NCBI GenBank assembly: GCA_034433305.1
Contig: DAOUAM010000017.1
Span: forward strand, 1-34,184
From: DAOUAM01 sp034433305
Lineage (GTDB): Bacteria; Chloroflexota; Dehalococcoidia; Lucifugimonadales; DAOUAM01
DNA length: 34,184 nt
Direction: 5' to 3'
A program made the position numbers and the translations under genes. Each line of letters starts with the position of its first letter. The first letter of the stretch is position 1. The notes beneath the pieces are model-generated. The model was not told where the DNA came from and did not search any database. It worked only from the letters and a program-made list of their open reading frames with translations. Positions 25,987 to 33,274 of this stretch are shown here, one piece after another.

Positions 25987-26022
25987 TATCGAGGGGGAGA
26001 GGAGACCTCTTCCCCCTCGATA
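25987..26022 (-). terminator. Hairpin between grdA and grdB (possible attenuator)
   Basis: A 16-bp stem, interrupted by one bulged base, joins 25987-26002 to 26006-26022. It lies in the 211-nt space between grdA and grdB, with no T run afterwards. It may reduce read-through or stabilise grdCA mRNA, giving more GrdA than component B. No gene is seen in this space. Confidence 0.5.
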
Positions 26023-26121
26023 GTGCAGCGCCAGCATGGGGGACCATAGCCCCCCCACGCCAGTGCCCGCAATTGTTGCAGGAGCGCCTCCTCCACGACA
26101 GCGCAGAGGCGCGGAGTGCTG

Positions 26122-26595
26122 CTAGGCTGCCCCGTTGCCCTCGCGCACCTCGCGTATGGCGGCGGCGATGGCCTCGGCGTCCAGCACCAGCTCGGCCATG
26201 CCTACCTCGCTCTCGTACACGGTGCTGTCCACCTGGCCCTTGATCTCAGGCTCGGTGATGTGATAGACAGGCAGCTTCAATGCCTCGCCCGCCAGGGCAC
26301 CGGCCCAGGTCGGGTCGCCGTCAGTGACGGTGATGGCGTAGAGCTTGCTGCTGTCCGGGCTGGGCGTGCCCAGGACGACCACCAGGTTCTCACGGCCATA
26401 AGTCTCGGCGGCCCGCTTGATGTCCTCCTGGCCTTCCAGGCCAAGGGCGCCCGCCGCCGTTCAGACAAAGCAGTGGGTCATCTCCAGGACTACTTCCGCG
26501 CCGGCGCTGCGCACGCAGTTGGCGATGGCCGTGCCCTGCACGCCGTCGCGCTCGCCCAGCGCTATCACCTTCTTGCCCTTCAATTCCATTGCCAT
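26122..26595 (-). CDS. grdA: Glycine reductase complex selenoprotein A, GrdA (in-frame UGA = Sec45)
   Basis: The small shared selenoprotein that carries the carboxymethyl group from component B to component C and is re-reduced by thioredoxin. From ATG 26595 (AGAGGAG site) the frame reads MAMELKGKKVIALGERDGV...VLEMTHCFV, then TGA at 26463-26461, and continues TAAGALGLEG...NLVVVLGTPSPDSSKLYAITVTDGDPTWAG, then LPVYHITEPEIKGQVDSTVYESEVGMAELVLD. The total is 157 residues, the normal GrdA length. C42-F-V-U45 is the family's CxxU redox motif followed by the invariant TAAGA. The two halves appear as separate ORFs only because of the UGA. It lies 102 nt after grdC and 211 nt before grdB. Confidence 0.95.
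26427..26463 (-). promoter_or_regulatory. SECIS element for the grdA UGA
   Basis: On the minus strand, cttggcct (26445-26438) pairs with aggccagg (26434-26427), 8 bp with one U-G pair, around loop GGA (26437-26435). The loop begins 24 nt after the UGA (26463-26461), within the usual bacterial range. Confidence 0.8.
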
Positions 26596-26611
26596 AATAC
26601 TCCTCTTCTTA

Positions 26612-26699
26612 GCTGTCAGTACTCGGCTATCAGCTTTCAGCACCCAGCCCCACCCACGGGACGGGGAAGCTGACTGCTGACAGCTTTTGGTTGACAGCT
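26612..26699. repeat. Second copy of the GCTGATAGC-type intergenic palindromic element
   Basis: The spacer between grdC and grdA contains ggctatcagctttcagc, a CCCCAC...GGGACGGGG core, then agctgactgctgacagct and a further tgacagct. The layout (agctttcagc, CCCCAC core, gctga repeats) matches 21926-21996, and a single cagctatcagc occurs at 25933-25943. It could fold in the mRNA between grdC and grdA. Confidence 0.5.
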
Positions 26700-28143
26700 A
26701 TTTTGCATTCCTCTCCAGGATAAAGGAGAACCCATCGGACATCTGGGTCATGCGCCCCAGGAACAGGCTTCCCTTGGCCACGAACATGGCCCGCTGCATC
26801 TCGCCGGCCTTGAGCTTGTCCACCGCATGCCCCAGGAAGGGTATGGCCGAGGCGATGTGCCCCTGGGTGGACGAGAAGCCGGGCATGCCATGCCTGTCCA
26901 CAAAGTCCGGTATCTGGCCGCTGGCGATTTCCTTGTTCTCCACGGCCAGCGCCCCAATGACCCGGTAGTTGCGCTCCGTCACGTTGCCGCTGCCGGCCGG
27001 CTCGGTGATCTCCGGGTTCTGCAGCTCGATGGCGAACTTGTCAATGTCCTGGAACCTCAGCCCCAGCCGCCGCAGCGGCTCGGTCATCAGGGTGTGGGAG
27101 ATGGCCCGCAGCGCCGAGCCTGCGCCGATGCGGTGGCTGCCCACCGAGTCCAGCCGCATGATGGGGCTGACCCCATCGTCGGCGCCGACGATGATGGCGA
27201 TGGCCGCCAGCACATCCTCGATGATGGGCTGACCAGCCTTGAGATGGCCCTGGTAGTTCATGCCCAGCTTGGGCAACGAGCACCCTCCAATCACCGCCAC
27301 CTGGTCGAAGACGCCGGAGCTTACCAGCGTCCCGGCCATGACCAGGGCGTGGGTCGGGGCGCAGCAGAAGGCCTTGACGTCGGAGCCTGTGGCATTCACC
27401 AGGCCGCACATCTCGCCTACGGCCTTGGCCATGTTGCCGCCGCCGCGCTGATAGGCGTCGCCCACGGCCTCCTCGCCTGTGTTGAGGATGTAGGGGATGG
27501 ACGCCGGGTCCAGCTTCTCGTCGGCCAGCAGGGTCCTCATGGCCATGGTGGCCGTGGTCTTGCAGGCCAGGTTCTCCAGCAGCACCTCCGCCGAGAGGGA
27601 GGGTGTGTCCTCGTTCACACGATTGACGCAGCCGATAAGCCTGCCGTCCCGCAGGTACAGGGGCAGGGCCTGGCTACCATCGGCCTGCTTCTGGATTTCC
27701 GAGTAGGGATGGCCCTTGCCCAGCTTCTCCAGGTCGGCGGGCGGGACGAGGGAGTGCTTCCCAAGGGCGGCGCGGACCTGGCTGGTGAAGCCTTCCTCCA
27801 GCCACACCAGGTCGAAGGAATCGCAGATGCGCAGCAGCCCGTAGAACTCCTCCTCCGGCATGATCTCGCCCATGGGCTGGCGGCGCGAGTGTTCGCCGTC
27901 CTGCTTGAACCAGGGCCGGGGGATGTTCTTGAGGTCGTCGGGGTAGATGCCGCCCAGGTAGGCGAGGTTGGGAGGGTAGTTTACAGCATCCTGGAAGGAG
28001 CGCAGGTGAGAGCTTATGTCTTCCAGCAGGGCCGGGGTCTTGGCGATGTCCGTGGCGGGCTTGAATCCGTAGCGTACCAGCCCAGGAGTGTGTGCCAGGA
28101 AATAGCGCACGCTCCGTATGACTGGCTGCTTCAAAGTGGGCAT
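26698..28143 (-). CDS. grdC: Glycine reductase component C subunit, GrdC (FabH-like thiolase fold)
   Basis: The component C subunit that, with GrdD, converts the Se-carboxymethyl adduct on GrdA to acetyl phosphate. The 481-residue protein shows YFLAHTPGLVRYG, IMPEEEFYGLLRICDSFDLVWLEEGFTSQVRAALGKH, LVPPADLEKLGKGHPYSEIQKQ, then a FabH/thiolase-like half: PYILNTGEEAVGDAYQRGGGNMAKAVGEMCG, AFCCAPTHALVMAGTLVSSGVFDQVAVIGGCSLPKLGMN, MPGFSSTQGHIASAIPFLGHAVDKL. It is a little shorter than clostridial GrdC (about 510). AGGAG stands before ATG 28143. No grdD follows: the next genes are grdA, grdB and grdE, so this GrdC either uses a distant GrdD or works without one. It is the first gene of the grd unit. 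Confidence 0.92.
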   Translation of the reverse strand: MPTLKQPVIRSVRYFLAHTPGLVRYGFKPATDIAKTPALLEDISSHLRSFQDAVNYPPNLAYLGGIYPDDLKNIPRPWFKQDGEHSRRQPMGEIMPEEEFYGLLRICDSFDLVWLEEGFTSQVRAALGKHSLVPPADLEKLGKGHPYSEIQKQADGSQALPLYLRDGRLIGCVNRVNEDTPSLSAEVLLENLACKTTATMAMRTLLADEKLDPASIPYILNTGEEAVGDAYQRGGGNMAKAVGEMCGLVNATGSDVKAFCCAPTHALVMAGTLVSSGVFDQVAVIGGCSLPKLGMNYQGHLKAGQPIIEDVLAAIAIIVGADDGVSPIMRLDSVGSHRIGAGSALRAISHTLMTEPLRRLGLRFQDIDKFAIELQNPEITEPAGSGNVTERNYRVIGALAVENKEIASGQIPDFVDRHGMPGFSSTQGHIASAIPFLGHAVDKLKAGEMQRAMFVAKGSLFLGRMTQMSDGFSFILERNAK

Positions 28144-28181
28144 GACACTTCAACTCCTGACTCTATCCTGGTTCTCAGGAT

Positions 28182-28187
28182 ATTATA
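28182..28187 (-). promoter_or_regulatory. Candidate -10 box of the grd operon promoter
   Basis: A perfect TATAAT lies on the minus strand 38 nt before the grdC ATG, in an otherwise GC-rich region. A TTGACT stands upstream, but at only 13 nt spacing, shorter than the optimum, so the -35 element is uncertain. This would give the grd genes a promoter of their own, apart from the transporter genes upstream. Confidence 0.4.
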
Positions 28188-28245
28188 TTCGTGTGCTTGT
28201 AGTCAAAGGTGGACGCATGTTCAGCGGCGCAGCACACATCCTCCA

Positions 28246-29136
28246 TCACGTAAGCTGCCTGAGCTTGGGGTCCAGGCGGTCGCGCAGCCAGTCGCCCAGG
28301 AACACGAAGGCCAGGACGGTGAGGCTGATAGCCAGGCCCGGGAAGATGCTGACCCACCAGGCGCTGACGATGTAGGCCCGCCCGTCGGATACCATGCCAC
28401 CCCAGGAGGGCGTTGGCGGAGGGACGCCGACGCCCAGGAAGCTCAGCCCGGCCTCGGCCAGGATGACGCTGGCCAGGTTCAGGGTGGCGACGACTATCAC
28501 GCTGTTGAGCACGCCCGGCAGCAGGTGCCGGAAGAGTATGCGAGGTGTGGACGCGCCGGCCACCCTGGCTAGCTTGACGTAGTCCTGCTCCTTCAGTGTC
28601 AGCGTCTCGCCCCGGACTATCCTGGCGAAGCTGGGCCACTGGCCCGCCGACAGCACGCCTATGAGGAGTCCAAAGCTAGGGCCGACCACCACGGCCAGCA
28701 CTATGGCAACCACCACCATGGGCATCGCCAGGAAGCCGTCCACCAGCCGCATGATAGCTTCGTCCACCCAGCCGCCGAACCAGCCGGACACAAGGCCGGC
28801 CATGGTGCCAAAGGTGCCAGCAAGGCCTATGGTTATGGCCGCCACCATGAGTGACACGCGCGCGCCGAACAGCAGGCGGGAGAGGATGTCCCGGCCCAAC
28901 TGGTCGGCCCCCAGGAGGAACTGGCTGTCTTTGCCCAGGATGGCCGGCGGCGCATGGCGATTCACCACGTCCCCGTAGCGCTCGGGGTAAGGGGCGATCC
29001 ACTGGGCCGTGGTGCCCGTGAACAGCAGCGCCGCCAGCACTATGATGGAGAACACTGGCCAGCGGCGCAGCCAGCCCAGCCTCGCGCGGAAGGTGCGGCT
29101 GCCAGTGCCTGGAAGAGCTAGCTGCATGTCAGTCAT
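28246..29136 (-). CDS. Dipeptide/oligopeptide-type ABC permease (DppC-like)
   Basis: The inner-membrane permease of a peptide/nickel-type ABC importer. The roughly 296-residue protein has an N-terminal cytoplasmic stretch and helix (WPVFSIIVLAALLFTGTTA), the family's GADQLGRDILSRLLFGARVSLMVA loop, four further helices, the EAA-type cytoplasmic loop KLARVAGASTPRILFRHLLPGVLNSV that contacts the ATPase, and FLGDWLRDRLDPKLRQLT at the end. A GTG at 29145 directly after the upstream stop is an alternative start; ATG 29136 has GGTAGGTG before it. It is closely similar to the DppC-like protein at 32290, indicating duplication. The substrate may be peptide or an amine for the neighbouring Grd system (inference). 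Confidence 0.88.
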   Translation of the reverse strand: MTDMQLALPGTGSRTFRARLGWLRRWPVFSIIVLAALLFTGTTAQWIAPYPERYGDVVNRHAPPAILGKDSQFLLGADQLGRDILSRLLFGARVSLMVAAITIGLAGTFGTMAGLVSGWFGGWVDEAIMRLVDGFLAMPMVVVAIVLAVVVGPSFGLLIGVLSAGQWPSFARIVRGETLTLKEQDYVKLARVAGASTPRILFRHLLPGVLNSVIVVATLNLASVILAEAGLSFLGVGVPPPTPSWGGMVSDGRAYIVSAWWVSIFPGLAISLTVLAFVFLGDWLRDRLDPKLRQLT

Positions 29137-29145
29137 GGCTTGCAC

Positions 29146-30074
29146 CTACCCGTACCTGATGCGCGGGTCCACGAACCCGTAGGCCATGTCCACCAGGAAT
29201 GCGGTTGCCACGTAGAAGGCCGTTATGAACAGCGCCACGCCCTGCACCGTGGGATAGTCCGAAGTGTACACCGACTGGATGGACAGCAGCCCCAGGCCGG
29301 GCCAGGAGAACACAGTCTCTATGATGATGGAGCCGGTTATCAGGCTGCCCAGAGTCAGGCCGGCGTAGGTCAGCGGCGTTATCATGGCGTTGCGGAAGGA
29401 GTGTTTCCAGATGACCTTGAAGCGCGACACGCCCTTGGCCCTGGCCAGCTTGACAAACTCCGAGTCCAGGACTTCCAGCATGCTGGAGCGGACCAGCCGT
29501 AGCTGGCCTGCCGCAGAGGCCCAACCCACGGTAATGGAGGGCAGGATGAAGTTCTTTATCCCACCTGACCCCCCGTGGGCAACAGGTGCAGGTGTACGCC
29601 AAAAATGAAGATGAGCAGCACCGCCACCCAGAAGGCCGGTACCGAGTGGCCCAGGACCGCGAACACCCTGCCGCTGTAGTCCAGCAGCGTGCCGCGCTTG
29701 ACCGCCGACAGCACCCCCAGCGGCACGCCCAGCAGCAGAGAGAACAGGAAGCCGCCCAGGGCCAGCTTGGCGCTGGCAGGCAGGCGCTCCAGGACTATCG
29801 CATAGACTGGCCTGCGCTGGTGGAAGGAATCGCCCAGGTCGCCCTTGAGCAGCCGGCCCAGGAACAGGCCGTACTGGTAGTAGATGGGCCTGTCCAGGCC
29901 AAACTTCTTGCCCAGGGCCTCCCACTGCTCTTTGTTAATGTTGGCGTTGAAGGCATCGGATACGTACACGTTCCTGGGATCGCCGAAGGCCCGAGTCAGG
30001 GCGAAAAGCGCCGTGACCACCAGGAGCATGGTAATGAGCGAGGTCAGGAACCTCCTCGCTATGAACTTACCCAC
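29146..30074 (-). CDS. Dipeptide/oligopeptide-type ABC permease (DppB-like), frameshifted
   Basis: The partner permease of the DppC-like protein. The first 165 or so residues (GTG 30074: MGKFIARRFLTSLITMLLVV, GLDRPIYYQYGLFLGRLLKGDLGDSF, RLPASAKLALGGFLFSLLLGVPLGVLSAVKRGT) read in one frame to ...HLLPTGG. The rest (GGIKNFILPSITVGWASAAGQLRLVRSSMLEVLDSEFVKLARAKGVSRFKVIWKH... to FVDPRIRYG) reads in another. The switch falls at a run of six G (minus strand) at 29568-29573; one more G restores a 309-residue protein of normal length. This may be a homopolymer sequencing error or a real inactivating mutation. Its stop adjoins the next permease's start. Apart from the shift, all family features are intact. 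Confidence 0.8.
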
Positions 30075-30205
30075 TGGCCGCCCCCTGAAGATGGCCTGCC
30101 CGGCCGAGAAGCCGCGCCTCCGTGCTGCCCCAGGGCCGGCGGAGCAGCACGGAGACTATTCGGCCCACGCCTCGGCCAGCAGCCGATTGCGTGTAGTCCT
30201 GGCTA

Positions 30206-32022
30206 CTATTTTGCATGCTCCAGGTTCTCATAGTCCAGGAGCTGGCTGGGACTCTGGGTCCTGGCCCAGTTGCCTACCACTCCAGGGTTGACCGCGAAGA
30301 CCTCCTCGAAACCGATAACCCCGAAGGTGTAATGCCAGTTGAATATCCAGTCCACGGCCTCGGTGAGCACCCGGTCGAGTTCCTCGGGCGTCCTGGCGGC
30401 CAGGGCCTGGTCATTCAGCTCCAGGGGCTTGAGCATCTCGGTGCCCGGATTGAAGGCCGCGTCGGGGCGCCGGGCCGCATCACCTAGAGGATAGAAGATG
30501 TCACCCTCGGCGCCCTGTGCCTGGCTCCACATGCCGGCGAAGTCGCGGTTGACCAGGCGGTCACGAATGCCGCCCTGGTAAATCTGGCGCGAGAGGACGG
30601 GCCTGATGCCAAGTCCCGAGGCCTCCCACTGGCTGGCGACGGCCTCGCACAGCTCAACGCTCAGGGGATGGCGCCCCGTGACGCAGACCGACTCCACCTG
30701 GAAGCCGTTGGGGAAGCCGGCCTCCTGGAGGTACTGCTTCGCCTTGGCCAGGTCGAAGGGTATCTCCCACTTCTTGCCCACACGCTGCTGGAAGAGGTCC
30801 CAGTCCTGGCCGGCGGCGTCGGTTACGGCCAGGGGCCGGCCGCGGCCACCCACCACGCCATCTACCAGCTTCTGCCGGTCAATGGCCATGGAGAGCGCCC
30901 AGCGTACCTTCCTGGCCCCCTCCGTGTCGCTGGGGTCGTCACAGTTGCCAACCCAGGGAAGCTCAGGCTTGTAGGCGGGACGAGGAGGCACTGGCTGACC
31001 GTTCCACTCCTTGATGCAGTAGTTGCCGGTGAACTGCATCCAGTACATGCCCTCGCCCAGGGCGCGAGTCTCCAGCCCAGCCGCTTCGACATCCCGCTTG
31101 AAGGTGATGGCAATGGGCGCCACATCAATCTCTTTGGCGCTCAGGCCCGCCAGCAGAGTGGCAGGCTCGGTGATCTGAGTGAACTTGACCTCCCTGAAGG
31201 AGGGCGTTTTGCGCCAGTGGCCCTCCACCGCCTCGACGATAAGCTCAGTGTCAGGGACCCATCTGCTGATGCGGAAAGGCCCGGTGCCTCCATCGGGAAG
31301 CTCGAACATGGCCTTTTCGTTGCCAAGCTGCTCGTGGCGGTTCTTGCTGGTAATCTGCAAGGCGCCTCCCGCCTGGGAGACAAAGTAGCTGTTGAAGAAG
31401 AAGAGAGGATCGGGCTTGCTGAGCTTGAACTCCACGGTGTAAGTGTCCACGGCCCTGGCCTGGGCATTTACCGCCAGGGCCTGGTGGATGTTGGTCCTGT
31501 TGGTATCGGGGGCGTACCACTGATTGGTGCGGTCCACTCCCAGTCCGCTGACGTCATCTCGCCCCAGTTGCCATGGAAGGGGACTCCCCTCCTGAGCTTG
31601 AAGGTGTAGGTGGTGCCGTCAGGCGATATCTGCCAGGACTCCGCCAGCCTGGGGACAACGACGCCATCCGGGCTGCGGTACGCGCCAGTCTCGAACACGC
31701 CCGCCCAGATCTGAACGTCGGACGGGATCAGCCCCGACTGGGACGGAATAAGGGCAGGGAACCCAACTTCGCCCCTGGCCACGCGCAGGGTGCCCTGAGG
31801 CCTGGCCTGGGGCGGTGCCGTGGGCGCGGACGTGGGCGAGGCCACTGGCTGCGGTGCAGCCGTGGGCGTACTAGCAGGCCCTCCGGAGGGTGTCGCGGTG
31901 GCGGCCCGGGCCGTTGGCGTGGGCGCCTCAGCAGGCTCAGACCTGCACGCCAGGCCAGCGGCAAGCAGCAGTGCCGCCGTAAGCCCCACCAGACCTAGCC
32001 TTGCCGTCAACTTGCGCACCAT
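30206..32022 (-). CDS. Peptide/nickel-type ABC solute-binding lipoprotein (family 5), frameshifted
   Basis: The extracellular binding protein for the ABC importer. ATG 32022 opens a signal peptide (LVGLTAALLLAAGLAC, lipid Cys at about 26), followed by a long Ala/Pro/Thr linker, then GTLRVARGEVGFPALIPSQSG, PRLAESWQISPDGTTYTFKLRRGVPFHGNWGEMTSAD. The frame then changes near 31540-31548. The other frame continues DRTNQWYAPDTN, VDTYTVEFKLSKPDPLFFFNSYFVSQ, GTGPFRISRWVPDTELIVEA, KVRWALSMAIDRQKLVDGVVGG and onward to 30206. One added base in the GGG at the junction gives 605 residues, normal for this family plus linker. A sequencing error or a true mutation are both possible. The ligand is not predictable. 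Confidence 0.83.
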
Positions 32023-32057
32023 AACATCAGTCTCCTCAAGAACATCGCTGATAGGCT

Positions 32058-32086
32058 ACCTTATGCGCCAGTACCACATTTGTCAA
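32058..32086 (-). promoter_or_regulatory. Candidate promoter of the solute-binding lipoprotein gene
   Basis: On the minus strand a perfect TTGACA (32086-32081) is followed after 17 nt by TAAGGT (32063-32058). A GAGGAG ribosome site follows before ATG 32022. The rest of the 267-nt space (32087-32289) holds only a T7 tract at 32101-32107 on the minus strand and no gene. Confidence 0.5.
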
Positions 32087-32289
32087 CCTGGCGGAATGTT
32101 AAAAAAATGTCACCGCAGGGCAGGCAAGCGGCGCCATCGCGCTGCTATACATGGTGTTCCCTGGGCCAAAGGATAGGCCAACAGTACTACCTACAGCAGA
32201 AGGCACCATTGCGGCCAGACGTTCCCATTCCGGCCCACCTGCCACGTCTCAAGGCGGGACCACCAGAAAGGTCGCAAGGCCCGCCCGTG

Positions 32290-33195
32290 TCACGTAAGCT
32301 GCCGAAGGCGAGGGTCCAGACGGTCGCGCAGCCAGTCGCCCAGAAAGTTGAAGGCCAGCACCGTCAGGAAGATGGCGACGCCCGGGAAGAAAGCGATCCA
32401 CCAGGCGCTGCTCAGGTACGTCCTGCCGTCCGAGACCATGAGGCCCCAGGCAGGCGTCGGCGGCGGAATTCCAGCGCCCAGGAAGGACAGGATGGACTCC
32501 GCCAGGATCAGGTTGCCCACCTGGAGCGTGGCCAGCACCAGGACCGTATTGATGACACCGGGGAAGATATGCTTGAAGAGGATCCTGAAGGTGGAAGCGC
32601 CGGCCACCTTGGCCAGTGCCACGTAGTCCATGGTCTTGAGCTGGAGCGTCTCGGCCCGCACCAGACGTGCGTAGCCGCTCCAGGCATTGATGGCCAACAG
32701 CAGCACGACAATTCCGAAGCTCTGGCCGACCACTATCACCACTACCAGGGCAATGAGCAGGAAGGGTATCGCCAGCTTCAAGTCTATGAAGCGCATCATG
32801 ACCTCGTCTATCCAGCCACCGAAGTAGCCGGACACGAGGCCCAGGGTTACGCCCACCACGCCGGCAATGCCCAGGACGGTGATAGCCACGATGAGCGACA
32901 CCCTTGCACCGTAGATGACGCGGCTGAGCAGGTCGCGGCCCTGCTGGTCGGTGCCCAGGAGGTGCTTGGCGCTGCCTCCCTCGGCCCACACTGGCGGGAC
33001 GTTGCGCTCTCTCAGGTTTGCCTTCACGGGGTCGTGAGGCGCGATAAGGGGAGCGAATATTCCGCAGACCACCAGCAGCGTGAGGATAATGGCTGGCACC
33101 ACAGGCCAGCGACGCATGATGAGGTATGCCTTGGCCAGGGGCGTATGCGCCCCTCCAAGCTGGACCTCAGCTTTTCTTCCTAGCTCCAGTGCCAT
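32290..33195 (-). CDS. Dipeptide/oligopeptide-type ABC permease (DppC-like), second copy
   Basis: A 301-residue inner-membrane permease with the same layout as the one at 28246: N-terminal helix WPVVPAIILTLLVVCGIFAPLIAP, LLGTDQQGRDLLSRVIYGARVSLIVA, periplasmic turn GYFGGWIDEVMMRFIDLKLAIPFLLIALVVVIVVG, ATPase-contact loop ALAKVAGASTFRILFKHIFPGVINTV and end FLGDWLRDRLDPRLRQLT. The last 70 residues are largely the same as in the other copy (for example SFLGAGIPPPTPAWGLMVSDGRTY against SFLGVGVPPPTPSWGGMVSDGRAY). It is paired with the DppB-like gene upstream (33275) and lies ahead of the binding protein gene. The ATPase genes are not in the window. Confidence 0.9.
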   Translation of the reverse strand: MALELGRKAEVQLGGAHTPLAKAYLIMRRWPVVPAIILTLLVVCGIFAPLIAPHDPVKANLRERNVPPVWAEGGSAKHLLGTDQQGRDLLSRVIYGARVSLIVAITVLGIAGVVGVTLGLVSGYFGGWIDEVMMRFIDLKLAIPFLLIALVVVIVVGQSFGIVVLLLAINAWSGYARLVRAETLQLKTMDYVALAKVAGASTFRILFKHIFPGVINTVLVLATLQVGNLILAESILSFLGAGIPPPTPAWGLMVSDGRTYLSSAWWIAFFPGVAIFLTVLAFNFLGDWLRDRLDPRLRQLT

Positions 33196-33274
33196 CTAGT
33201 CCAAGACCTCTCTCAAGCCAGATGCCCCCTGTTCCAGGGACAGGCAGGGCCGCGCTGGCCTTGCCGGGCGCTGG

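Noticed and set aside
26827..28572. 581-codon plus-strand frame opposite grdC and a permease gene
   Set aside because: It spans two real genes and their spacer, has shadow composition and no recognisable domain.
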